NCBI GenBank assembly: GCA_920105625.2 | Contig: OV050030.1 | Location: 168,141,315-168,205,314 of the forward strand | DNA: 64,000 nucleotides | Origin: Clusia tigrina | Lineage: Eukaryota > Arthropoda > Insecta > Diptera > Clusiidae | Reading direction: 5' to 3' | In this document: positions 22,866 through 35,900 of the stretch, piece after piece | How the letters are laid out: every line of letters begins with the position of its first letter | Numbering within the stretch: position 1 is the first letter of the stretch | Notes under the pieces: model-generated | What the model was told of the DNA's origin: nothing | Seen by the model: the letters and a program-made list of their open reading frames with translations, nothing else | Database searches by the model: none | Translations under genes and position numbers: made by a program

Positions 22866-23901
22866 CTTTATTGTCACGAAATTTCAAGATTTTATGACGC
22901 TCCAGTAAAAAGTTACAAGCATTTGAATGTTGCAAACTTTGCTAGGTATAGTATGCAAGAGAAGTTATTGCCATTTGAAAATTTATCAGTGTTTGATTTG
23001 GGAATCAAGAGTAGTACAGCTATGAGCGATAGCTTAAATTGACAAGAGGCACGAGTGCTTTATTGTCACGAAATTTCAAGATTTTATGATGCCCCAGTAA
23101 AAAGTTACAAGCATTTGAATGTCGGAAACTTTGATAGGTATAGGACGCACCGTATAGAAGTTAGGGCCATTTGAAGTTTTATCAGTGTTTGATTTGGGAC
23201 TCAAGGGTAGCATAGCTATGAGCGATAGCTTAAATTGACAAGAGGCACGAGTACTTTATTGTCACAAAATTGCAAGGTTTTATGATTCTCCAGTAAAAAG
23301 TTGCAAGCATTTGAATGTTGCAAACTTTGATAGGTATAGGAAGCTCCGTATAGAATATAGTGCCATTTGAAGTTTTATCAGTGTTTGATTTGGCAGTCAA
23401 GGGTAGCAGAGCAATGAGCGATAGCTTGATAAGAGGCTGGAGTACTTTATTGTCACAAAATTTGAAGGTTTTATTACGCTCCAGTAAAAAGTTACAAGCA
23501 TTTGATTGTTGCAAACTTTGATAGGTATAGCACTCACAGTATAGAAGTTAAGGCCATTTGAAGTTTTATCAGTGTTTGATTTGGGACTAAAGGGTAGGAT
23601 AGCTATGAGCGATAGCTTAAATTGACAAGAGGCACGAGTACTTTACTGTCACAAAATTTCAAGGTTTTATGACGCTCAAGTAAAAAGTTTCAAGCATTTG
23701 AATGTTACAAATTTGATAGTTTTTGGACCTACCGTATAGAACTTAATGGCATTTGAAGTCTTATCAGTGTTTGATTTGGGAGTCAAGGGTAGCAGAGCTA
23801 TGAGCGATAGCTTGATAAGAGGCTCGAGTACTTTATTGTCACAAAATTTGAAGGTTTTATTACGCTCCAGTAAAAAGTTGCAAGCATTGGATTGCTGCAA
23901 A
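22866..23901. repeat. Bridge segment, copy 2 (~1.04 kb)
   Basis: Second copy of 10,690-11,725 at an offset of 12,176 bp, with a few substitutions (for example GGCAGTCAAGG for GGGAGTCAAGG near 23,393). The two copies flank the HOR-2 domain as long direct repeats. Confidence 0.88.
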
Positions 23902-26900
23902 CTTTGATATGTATAGGACACACAAAATAGATGTTAGGGCCATTTGAAGTTTTATCAGTGTTTTATTTTGCAGTCAAGGGTAGCATAGCTATGAGCGATA
24001 GTTTAAATTGACAAGAGGCACGAGTGCTTTATTGTCACGAAATTTCAAGATTTTATGATGCCCCAGTAAAAAGTTACAAGCATTTGAATGTTACAAACTT
24101 TGATAGGTATAGGACGCACCGTACAGAAGTTAGGGCCATTGGAAGTTTTATCAGTGTTTTATTTTGCAGTCAAGGGTAGCATAGCTATGAGCGATAGTTT
24201 AAATTGGCAAGAGGCACGAGTACTTTATTGTCACAAATTTTCAAGGTTTTATGACGCTCCAGTAAAAAGTTGCAAGCATTTGATTGTTGCAAACTTTGAT
24301 AGGTATAGGACCCACAGTATAGAAGTTAAGGCCATTTGAAGTTTTATCAGTGTTTGATTTGGGACTCAAGGGTAGCATAGCTATGAGCGATGGCATAAAT
24401 TGACAAGAGGCACGAGTACTTTTTTGTCACAAAATTTCATGGTTCTATGACGCTCCAGTAAAAAGTTACAAGGATTTGAATGTTGCAAACTTTGATAGGT
24501 ATAGGACGCACCGCATAAAAGTTAGGGCCATTTGAAGTTTTATCAGTGTTTTATTTTGGAGTCAAGGGTAGCATAGTTATGAGCGATAACTTTAATTGGC
24601 AAGAGGCAGGAGTGCTTTATAGTCACAAAATTTCAAGGTTTTATGACGCTGAAGTAAAAAGTTACAAGCATTTGATTGTTCCAAACTTTGATAGGTATAG
24701 GAGTTAGGGCGATTTGAAGGTTTGTCAGTGTTTTATTTTGGAGTCAAGGGTAGCATAGCTATGAGCGATAGCTTAAATTGCCAAGAGGAACGAGTACTTT
24801 ATTGTCACAAAATTTCATGTTTTTATGACGCTCCAGTAAAAAGTTACAAGCATTTGAATGTTGCAAACTTTGATAGGTATAGGACGCACCGTTTAGAAGT
24901 TAGGGCCATTTGAAGTTTTATCAGTGTTTGATTTGGGAGTCAAGGGTAGCATAGCTATGAGCGATAGCTTGATAAGAGGCTGGAGTACTTTAATGTCACA
25001 AAATTTCAAGGTTATATTACGCCCCAGTAAAAAGTTGCAAGCATTGGATTGCTGTAAACTTTGATAGGTATAGGACACACAAAATAGATGTTAGGGCCAT
25101 TTGATGTTTTATCAGTGTTTGTTTTGGGACTCAAGGGTAGCATAGCTATGAGCGATAGCTTAAATTGACAAGAGGCACGAGTACTTTATTGTCACAAAAT
25201 TTCAAGATTTTATGACGCTCCAGTAAAAAGTTACAAGCATTTCAATGTTGCAAACTTTGCTAGGTATAGTATGCAAGAGAAGTTAGGGCCATAGGACGCA
25301 CCGTATAGAAGTTAGGGCCATTTGAAGTTTTATCAGTGTTTGATTTGGGACTCAAGGGTAACATAGCTATGAGCGATAGCTTAAATTGACAAGAGGCACG
25401 AGTACTTTATTGTCACAAAATTTCAAAATTTTGTGATTCTCCAGTAAAAAGTTGCAAGCATTTGAATGTTGCAAACTTTGATAGGTATAGGAAGCTCCGT
25501 ATAGAAGATAGTGCCATTTGAAGTTTTATCAGAGTTTTTTTTTGGGGTCAGGGTAGCATATCTATGAGCGATAGCTTCTACTCGTATTGACAATAGGGAC
25601 GAGTACTTTATTGTCACAAATTTTCAAGGTTTTATGCCGTTCCAGTAAAAAGTTACAAGCATTTGAATGTTGCATAATTTGATAGGTATAGGACGCACCG
25701 TATAGAAGTTAGGGCCATTTGAAGTTTTTTCAGTGTTTTATTTTGAAGTCAAGGGGAGCATAGCTATGAGCGGTAACTTTAATTGACAAGAGGCACGAGT
25801 ACTTTATTCTCAAAAAATTTCAAGATTTTATGACGCTCCAGTAAAAAGTTACAAGCATTTGATTGTTGCAAACTTTGATAGGTACATTACGCACAGTATA
25901 GAAGTTAGGGCCATTTGAAGTTTTATCAGTGTTTTATTTTGGAATCAAGGGTAGCATAGCTATGAGCGATAACTTTAATTGACAAAAGGCACGAGCACTT
26001 TATTGTCACAAAATTTCAAGGTTTTATTACGGTATGTTAAAAAGTTACCAGTATTTGATTGTTGCAAACTTTGATAGGTATAGGACGCACAGTATAGATG
26101 TTAGGGCCATTTGAAGTTTTATCAGTGTTTGATTTAGGACTCAAGGGTAGCATAGCTATGAGCGATAGCTTAAATTGACAAAAGGCTCGAGTACTTTATT
26201 GTCACAAAATTTCAAGGTTTTATTACGCTCCAGTAAAAAGTTGCAAGCATTGGATAGCTACAAACTTTGATAGGTATAGGACACACAGTATAGATGTTAG
26301 GGCCATTTGAAGTTTTATCAGTGTTTGTTTTGGAGTCAACGGTAGCATAGCTATGTGCGATAACTTAAATTGACAAGAGTAACGAGTACTTTATTGTCAA
26401 AAAATTTCAAGTTTTTATGACACTCCAGTAAAAAGTTACAAGCATTTGAATGTTGCAAACTTTGATAGGTATAGGACCTACCGCACAGAAGTTAGGGCCA
26501 TTTGAAGTTTTATCAGTGTTTTATTTTGCAGTCAAGGGTAGCATAGCTATGAGCGATAGTTTAAATTGGCAAGAGGCACGAGTACTTTATTGTCACAAAA
26601 TTTCAAGGTTTTATGACGCTATGTTAAAAAGTTACCAGCATTTAATTGTTGCAAACTTTGATAGGTATAGGACGCACCGTATAGAAGTTAAGGCCATTTG
26701 AAGTTTTATCAGTGTTTGATTTGCGACTCAAGGGTAGCATATCTATGAGCGATAGCTTAAATTGCCAAGAGGGATGAGTACTTTATTGTCACAAATTTTT
26801 CAAGGTTTTATGACGCTCCAGTAAAAAGTTACAAGCATTTGAATGTTGCAAACTCTGATAGGTATAGAGCGCACCGTATAGAAGTTAGGGCCATTTGAAG

Positions 26901-29900
26901 TTTTATCAGTGTTTGATTTGGGAGTCAAGGGTAGCAGAGCAATGAGCGATAGCTTGATAAGAGGCTGGAGTACTTTATTGTCACAAAATTTCAAGGTTTT
27001 ATTACGCCCTAGTAAAAAGTTGCAAGCATTGGATTGCTTCAAACTTTGATAGGTATAGGACAAACAGTATAGAAGTTAGGGCCATTTGAAGTTTTATCAG
27101 TGTTTGATTTGGGACTCAAGGGTAGCATAGATATGAGCGATAACTTTAATTGATAAGAGGCACGAGTACTTAATTGTCACAAAATTTCAAGGTTTTATGA
27201 CGCTCAAGTAAAAAGTTACAAGCATTTGATTGTTGCAAATTTTGATAGGTATGGAAGTTAGGGCCATTTGAAGTTTTATCAGTGTTTTTTGTTGAGTCAA
27301 GGGTAGCATAGTTATGAGCGATAGCTTTAATTGACAAGAGGCACGAGTACTTTATTGTCAAAAAATTTGAATGTTTTTTGACGCTCCAGTTAAAAGTTAC
27401 AAGCATTTGATTGTTACAAATTCTGATAGGTATAGGACGCACCGTATAGAAGTTAGGGCCATTTGAAGTTTTTTCAGTGTTTTATTTTGAAGTCAAGGGG
27501 AGCATAGCGATGAGCGGTAACTTTAATTGACAAGAGGCACGAGTGCTTTATTGTCACAAAATTTCAAGGTTTTATGACGCTCAAGTAAAAAGTTACAAGC
27601 ATTTGATTGTTCCAAAATTTGCTAGGTATAGAAGTTAGGGCCATTTGAAGTTTTATCAGTGTTTTATTTTGGAGTCAAGAGTAGCATAGCTATGAGCGAT
27701 AGCTTAAATTGCCAAGGGAGACGAGTACTTTATTGTCACAAAATTTCAAGGTTTTATGACGCTCCAGTAAAAAGTTACAAGCATTTGAATGTTGCAAACT
27801 CTGATAGGTATAGGACGCACCGTATAGAAGTTAGGGCCATTTGAAGTTTTATCAGTGTTTGATTTGCGACTCAAGGATAGCATAGCTATGAGCGATAACT
27901 TTCATTGATAAGAGGCACGAGTACCTTATTGTCACAAAATTTCAAGATATAATGACGCTCCAGTAAATAGTTACAAGCATTTGAATGTTGCATACTTTGA
28001 TAGGTATAGGACGCACCGTATAGAAGTTGGGGCCATTTGAAGTTTTATCAGTGTTTTATTTTGAAGTCAAGGGGAGCATAGCTATGAGCGGTAACTTTAA
28101 TTGACAAGAGGCACGAGTACTTTATTCTCAAAAAATTTCAAGATTTTATGACGCTCCAGTAAAAAGTTACAAGCATTTGATTGTTGCAAACTTTGATAGG
28201 TAAATTACGCACAGTATAGAAGTTAGGGCCATTTGAAGTTTTATCAGTGTTTTATTTTGGAGTCAAGTGTAGCATAGCTATGAGCGATAACTTTAATTGA
28301 CAAGAGGCACGAATACTTTATTGTCACAAAATTTCAAGATTTTTTGATGCTCAAGTAAAAAGTTACAAGCATTTGATTGCTGCAAACTTTGATAGGTACA
28401 TTACGCACAGTATAGAAGTTAGGGCCATTTGAAGCTTTATCAGTGTTTTATTTTGCAGTCAAGGGTAGCATAGTTATGAGCGAAAACTTTAATTGACAAA
28501 AAGCACGAGTACTTTATTGTCACAAGATTTCAAGTTTTTATGACGCTCCAGTAAAAAGCTACAAGCATTTGAATGTTGCAAACTCTGATAGGTATAGGAT
28601 GCACCGTATAGAAGTTAGGCCCTTTTGAAGTTTTATCAGTGTTTGATTTGGGATTCAAGGGTAGCAGACCTATGAGCCATAGCTTGATAAGAGGCTGGAG
28701 TAATTATTGTCACAAAATTTCAAGGTTTTATTACGCCCCAGTAAAAAGTTGCAAGCATTGGATTCCTGCAAACTTTGATAGGTATAGGACACACAGTATA
28801 GAAGTTAGGGCCATTTGAAGTTTTATCAGTGTTTGATTTGGGACTCAAGGGTAGCATAGCTATGAGCGATAGCTTAAATTGACTAGAGGCACGGGTACTT
28901 TATCGTCCCAAAATTTCAAGGTTTTATGACTCTCCAGTAAAAAGTTACAAGCATTTGAATGTTGCAAGCTTTGATAGGTATAGGAAGCTCCGTATAGAAA
29001 TTAGTGCCATTTGAAGTTTTATCAGTGTTTTTTTTTTGGGTCAGGGTAGCATATCTATGAGCGATAGCTTATACTCGTATTGACAAGAGGGACGAGTACT
29101 TTATTGACACAAATTTTCAAGGTTTTATGACGCTCCAGTAAAAAGTTACAAGCATTTGAATGTTGCAAACTCTGATAGGTATATTATGCACCGTATAGAA
29201 GTTAGGGCCATTTGAAGTTTTATCAGTGTTTGATTTGCGACTCAAGGATAGCATAGCTATGAGCGATAACTTTAATTGATAAGAGGCACGAGTACTTTAT
29301 TGTCAGAAAATTTCAAGATTTTATGACGCTCCAGTAAAAAGTTACAAGCATTTGATTGTTGCAAACTTTGATAGGTACATTACGCACAGTATAGAAGTTA
29401 GGGCCATTTGAAGTTTTATCAGTGTTTTATTTTGGAGTCAAGGGTAGCATAGCTATGAGCGATAACTTTAATTGACAAGAGGCACGAGTGCCTTATTGTC
29501 ACAAAATTTCATGGTTTTATGACGCTCAAGTAAAAAGTTACAAGCATTTGATTGTTGCAAACTTTGATAGAAATAGAAGTTAGGGCCATTTGAAGTTTTA
29601 TCAGTGTTTTATTTTGGAGTCAAGGGTAGCATAGCTATTAGCGATAGCTTAAATTACCAAGAGAAACGAATACTTTATTGTCACAAAATTTTAAGGTTTT
29701 ATTACTGTAAGTTAAAAAGTTACCAGCATTTGATTGTTGAAAACTTTGATAGGTATAGGACGCACAGTATAGATGTTAGGGCCATTTGAAGTTTTATCAA
29801 TGTTTGTTTTGGAGTCAAGGGTAGCATAGCTATGAGCGATAACTTAAATTAACAAGAGGAACGAGTACTTTATTGTCACAAAATTTCAAGGGTTTAAGAC

Positions 29901-30006
29901 GCTCCAGTAAAAAGTTACAAGAATTTGAATGTTGCAAACTTTGCTAGGTATTGTATGCTACGTATAGAAGTTAGGGCCAGTTGAAGTTTTATCAGTGTTT
30001 TATTTT
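23902..30006. repeat. Diverged monomers without a clear higher-order period
   Basis: About 31 monomers with more mutual divergence than either side. Segments resembling HOR-1 are seen near 24,570-25,250, followed by a degenerate third bridge-like stretch at about 25,190-25,620. Two similar blocks with TAGGAAGCTCCGTATAGAA, a long T-run and GCATATCTATGAGCG occur near 25,440-25,620 and 28,930-29,110, both with a small insertion TACTCGTATTGACA. No exact long period was found by eye. No gene or unique sequence is seen. Confidence 0.78.
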
Positions 30007-32168
30007 GAAGTCAAGGGGAGCATAGCTATGAGCGGTAACTTTAATTGACAAGAGGCACGAGTACTTTATTGTCAAAAAATTTCAAGATTTTATGACGCTC
30101 CAGTAAAAAGTTACAAGCTTTTGATTGTTGCAAACTTTGATAGGTATAGGACGCACCGCATAAAAGTTAGGGCCATTTGAAGTTTTACCACTGGTTTATT
30201 TTGGACTCAAGGGTGGCATAGCTATGAGCGATATCTTAAATTGACAAGAGGCACGAGTGCTTTATTGTCTCAAAATTTCAAGATTTTATGACGCTCCAGC
30301 AAAAAGTTACAAGCATTTGAATGTTGCAAACTTTGCTAGGTATAGTATGCAACGTATAGAAGTTAGGGCCAGTTGAAGTTTTATCAGTGTTTTATTTTGA
30401 AGTCAAGGGGAGCATATCTATGAGCGGTAACTTTAATTGACAAGAGGCACGAGTACTTTAGTGTCAAAAAATTTCAAGATTTTATGACGCTCCAGTAAAT
30501 AGTTACAAGCTTTTGATTGTTGCAAACTTTGATAGGTATAGGACGCACCGCATAAAAGTTAGGGCCATTTGAAGTTTTACCACTGGTTTATTTTGGACTC
30601 AAGGGTGGCATAGCTATGAGCGATAGCTTAAATTGACAAGAGGCACGAGTGCTTTATTGTCTCAAAATTTCAAGATTTTATGACGCTCCAGCAAAAACTT
30701 ACAAGCATTTGAATGTTGCAAACTTTGATAGGGATAGAAGTTAGGGCCATTTGAAGTTTTATCAGTGTTTTATTTTGGAGTCAAGGGTAGCATAGTTATG
30801 AGCGATAACTTTAATTGACAAGAGGCTTGAGTGGTTTATTGTCACAAAATTTCAAGGCTTTATGACGCTCAAGTAAAAAGTTACAAGCATTTGAATGTTG
30901 CAAACTTTGATAGGTATTCTACGAACTGTATAGAAGTTAGTGCCATTTGAAGTTTTATCAGTGTTTTTTTTAGTCAAGGGTAGCATATCTATGAGCGATA
31001 GCTTAAATTGACAAGAGGGATGAGAACTTTATTGTCACAAATTTTCAAGGTTTTATGACGCTTCAGTAAAAAGTTACAACCATTTGAATGTTGCAAACTC
31101 TGATAGGTATAGGATGCACCGTATAGAAGTTAGGGCCACTTGAAGCTTTATCAGTGTTTGATTTGGGATTCAAGGGTAGCAGAGCTATGAGCGATAGCTT
31201 GATAAGAGGCTGGAGTACTTTATTGTCACAAAATTTCAAGGTTTTATTACGCCCCAGTAAAAAGTTGCAAGCATTGGATTCCTGCAAACTTTGATAGGTA
31301 TAGGACACACAGTATAGATGTTAGGGCAATTTGAAGTTTTATCAGTGTTTGTTTTGAGACTCAAGGGTAGCATAGCTATGAGCGATAGCTTAAATTGACA
31401 AGAGGCAAGAGTACTTTATTGTCACAAAATTTCAAGATTTTATGACGCTCCAGTAAAAAGTTACAAGAATTTGAATGTTGCAAACTTTGCTAGGTATAGT
31501 ATGCTACGTATAGAAGTTAGGGCCAGATGAAGTTTTATCAGTGTTTTATTTTGAAGTCAAGGGGAGCATAGCTATGAGCGGTAACTTTAATTGACAAGAG
31601 GCACGAGTACTTTATTGTCAAAAAATTTCAAGATTTTATGACGCTCCAGTAAAAAGTTACAAGCTTTTGATTGTTGCAAACTTTGATAGGTATAGGACGC
31701 ACCGCATAAAAGTTAGGGCCATTTGAAGTTTTACCACTGGTTTATTTTGGACTCAAGGGTGGCATAGCTATGAGCGATAGCTTAAATTGACAAGAGGCAC
31801 GAGTGCTTTATTGTCTCAAAATTTCAAGATTTTATGACGCTCCAGCAAAAAGTTACAAGCATTTGAATGTTGCAAACTTTGATAGGGATAGAAGTTAGGG
31901 CCATTTGAAGTTTTATCAGTGTTTTATTTTGGAGTCAAGGGTAGCATAGTTATGAGCGATAACTTCAATTGACAAGAGGCTTGAGTGGTTTATTGTCACA
32001 AAATTTCAAGGTTTTATGACGCTCAAGTAAAAAGTTACAAGCATTTGAATGTTGCAAACTTTGATAGGTATAGGATGCACCGTATAAAAGTTAGGGCCAT
32101 TTGAAGTTTTATCAGTGTTTGATTTGGGACTCAAAGGTAGCATAGCTATGAGCGATAGCTTAAATTGA

Positions 32169-32204
32169 CAACAGGCACGAGTAATAAAGTACTCGTGCTT
32201 GTTG
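32169..32204. repeat. Foldback hairpin 1 (inverted repeat in monomer)
   Basis: CAACAGGCACGAGTA, a 6-nt loop ATAAAG, then TACTCGTGCTTGTTG. The arms are 15 bp with one mismatch. The right arm is the reverse complement of the normal GGCACGAGTACTTTAT region of the same monomer, so a short piece was copied in inverted orientation. About 70 bp of the normal monomer following it is absent: the sequence resumes at CAAACTTTGATAAG. Confidence 0.92.
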
Positions 32205-32899
32205 CAAACTTTGATAAGTATAGGAAGCTCCATATAGAAGTTAGTGCCATTTGAAGTTTTATCAGTGTTTTTTTTTGGAGTCAGGGTAGCATATCTATGA
32301 GCGATAGCTTATATTGACAAGAGGGACGAGTATTTTATCGTCACAAATTTTCAAGGTTTTATGACGCTCCAGTAAAAAGTTACAAGCATTTGATTGTTGC
32401 ATACTTTGATAGGTATAGGATGCACCGTATAGAAGTTAGGGCCATTTGAAGTTTTATCAGTGTTTGATTTGGGATTCAAGGGTAGCAGACCTATGAGCCA
32501 TAGCTTGATAAGAGGCTGGAGTAATTATTGTCACAAAATTTCAAGGTTTTATTACGCCCCAGTAAAAAGTTGCAAGCATTGGATTCCTGGAAACTTTGAT
32601 AGGTATAGGACACACAGTATAGATGTTAGGGCAATTTGAAGTTTTATCAGTGTTTGTTTTGTGACTCAAGGGAAGCATAGCTATGAGCGATAGCTTAAAT
32701 TGACAAGAGGCACGAGTACTTTATTGTCCCAAAATTTCAAGATTTTATGACTCTCCAGTAAAAAGTTACAAGCATTTGAATGTTGCAAACTTTGATAGGT
32801 ATAAGATGCACCGTATAAAAGTTAGGGCCATTTGAAGTTTTATCAGTGTTTGATTTGGGACTCAAAGATAGCATAGCTATGAGCGATAGCTTAAATTGA

Positions 32900-32935
32900 C
32901 AACAGGCACGAGTAATAAAGTACTCGTGCTTGTTG
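32900..32935. repeat. Foldback hairpin 2
   Basis: Same structure as hairpin 1 with identical arms and loop, 731 bp downstream, and the same flanking deletion. Confidence 0.92.
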
Positions 32936-35900
32936 CAAACTTTGATAAGTATAGGAAGCTCCATATAGAAGTTAGTGCCATTTGAAGTTTTATCAGTGTT
33001 TTTTTTTGGAGTCAGGGTAGCATATCTATGAGCGATAGCTTATATTGACAAGATTGACGAGAATTTTATCGTCACAAATTTTCAAGGTTTTATGACGCTC
33101 CAGTAAAAAGTTACAAGCATTTGATTGTTGCATACTTTGATAGGTATAGGACGAACTGTATAGAAGTTAGTGCCATTTGAAGTTTTATCAGTGTTTTTTT
33201 TTAGTCAAGGGTAGCATATCTATGAGCGATAGCTTAAATTGACAAGAGGGACGAGTACTTTATTGTCACAAATTTTCAAGGTTTTATGACGCTTCAGTAA
33301 AAAGTTACAAGCATTTGAATGTTGCAAACTCTGATAGGTATAGGATGCACCGTATAGAAGTTAGGGCCATTTGAAGTTTTATCAGTGTTTGATTTGGGAT
33401 TCAAGGGTAGCAGACCTATGAGCCATAGCTTGATAAGAGGCTGGAGTAATTATTGTCACAAAATTTCAAGGTTTTATTACGCCCCAGTAAAAAGTTGCAA
33501 GCATTGGATTCCTGGAAACTTTGATAGGTATAGGACACACAGTATAGATGTTAGGGCAATTTGAAGTTTTATCAGTGTTTGTTTTGTGACTCAAGGGAAG
33601 CATAGCTATGTGCGATAGCTTAAATTGACAAGAGGCACGAGTACTTAATTGCCACAAAATTTCAAGGTTTTATGACGCTCCAGTAAAAAGTTTCAAGCAT
33701 TTGAATGCAAATTTGATAGGTTTAGGACCTACCGTATAGAAGTTAGGGGCATTTGAAGTCCTATCAGTGTTTGTTTTGGGACACAAAGGTAGCATGGCTA
33801 TGAGCGATAGCTTGATAAGAGGTTCGAGTACTTTATTGTCACAAAAGTTGAAGGTTTTATGACGTTCCAGTAAAAAGTTACAAGCATTTGAATGTTGCAA
33901 ACTTTAATAGGTATAGGACGCACCGCATTAAAGTTTTATCACTGTTTTATTTTGGACTCAAGGGTGGCATAGCTATGAGCGATAGCTTAAATTGACAAGA
34001 GGCACGAGTAATTTATTGTCTCAAAATTTCAAGATTTTATGACGCTCCAGCAAAAAGTTACAAGCATTGGATTCCTGGAAACTTTGAGAGGTATAGGACA
34101 CACAGTATAGATGTTAGGGCAATTTGAAGTTTTATCAGTGTTTGTTTTGTGACTCAAGGGAAGCATAGCTATGAGCGATAGCTTAAATTGACAAGAGGCA
34201 CGAGTGCTTTATTGTCTCAAAATTTCAAGATTTTATGACGCTCCAGCAAAAAGTTACAAGCATTTGAATGTTGCAAACTTTGCTAGGTATAGTATGCAAC
34301 GTATAGAAGTTAGGGCCAGTTGAAGTTTTATCAGTGTTTTATTTTGAAGTCAAGGGGAGCATATCTATGAGCGGTAACTTTAATTGACAAGAGGCACGAG
34401 TACTTTAGTGTCAAAAAATTTCAAGATTTTATGACGCTCCAGTAAATAGTTACAAGCTTTTGATTGTTGCAAACTTTGATAGGTATAGGACGCACCGCAT
34501 AAAAGTTAGGGCCATTTGAAGTTTTACCACTGGTTTATTTTGGACTCAAGGGTGGCATAGCTATGAGCGATAGCTTAAATTGACAAGAGGCACGAGTGCT
34601 TTATTGTCTCAAAATTTCAAGATTTTATGACGCTCCAGCAAAAAGTTACAAGCATTTGAATGTTGCAAACTTTGATAGGGATAGAAGTTAGGGCCATTTG
34701 AAGTTTTAGCAGTGTTTTATTTTGGAGTCAAGGGTAGCATAGTTATGAGCGATAACTTTAATTGACAAGAGGCTTGAGTGGTATATTGTCACAAAATTTC
34801 AAGGCTTTATGACGCTCAAGTAAAAAGTTACAAGCATTTGATTGTTGCAAACTTTGATAGGTATAGAAGTTAGGGCCATTTGAAGTTTTATCAGTGTTTT
34901 CTTTTGGAGTCAAGGGTAGCATAGTTATGAGCGATAACTTTAATTGACAAGAGGCACGATTAATTTATTGTCACAAAATTTCAAGGTTTTATGACGCTCC
35001 AGTAAAAAGTTGCAAGCATTGGATTCCTGGAAACTTTGATAGGTATAGGACACACAGTATAGATGTTAGGGCAATTTGAAGTTTTATCAGTGTTTGTTTT
35101 GTGACTCAAGGGAAGCATAGCTATGAGCGATAGCTTAAATTGACAAGAGGCACGAGTACTTTATTGTCCCAAAATTTCAAGATTTTATGACTCTCCAGTA
35201 AAAAGTTACAAGCATTTGAATGTTGCAAACTTTGATAGGTATAAGATGCACCGTATAAAAGTTAGGGCCATTTGAAGTTTTATCAGTGTTTGATTTGGGA
35301 TTCAAGGGTAGCAGACCTATGAGCCATAGCTTGATAAGAGGCTGGAGTAATTATTGTCACAAAATTTCAAGGTTTTATTACGCCCCAGTAAAAAGTTGCA
35401 AGCATTGGATTCCTGGAAACTTTGATAGGTATAGGACACACAGTATAGATGTTAGGGCAATTTGAAGTTTTATCAGTGTTTGTTTTGTGACTCAAGGGAA
35501 GCATAGCTATGTGCGATAGCTTAAATTGACAAGAGGCACGAGTACTTAATTGCCACAAAATTTCAAGGTTTTATGACGCTCCAGTAAAAAGTTTCAAGCA
35601 TTTGAATGCAAATTTGATAGGTTTAGGACCTACCGTATAGAAGTTAGGGGCATTTGAAGTCCTATCAGTGTTTGTTTTGGGACACAAAGGTAGCATGGCT
35701 ATGAGCGATAGCTTGATAAGAGGTTCGAGTACTTTATTGTCACAAAAGTTCAAGGTTTTATGACGTTCCAGTAAAAAGTTACAAGCATTTGAATGTTGCA
35801 AACTTTAATAGGTATAGGACGCACCGCATTAAAGTTTTATCACTGTTTTATTTTGGACTCAAGGGTGGCATAGCTATGAGCGATAGCTTAAATTGACAAG

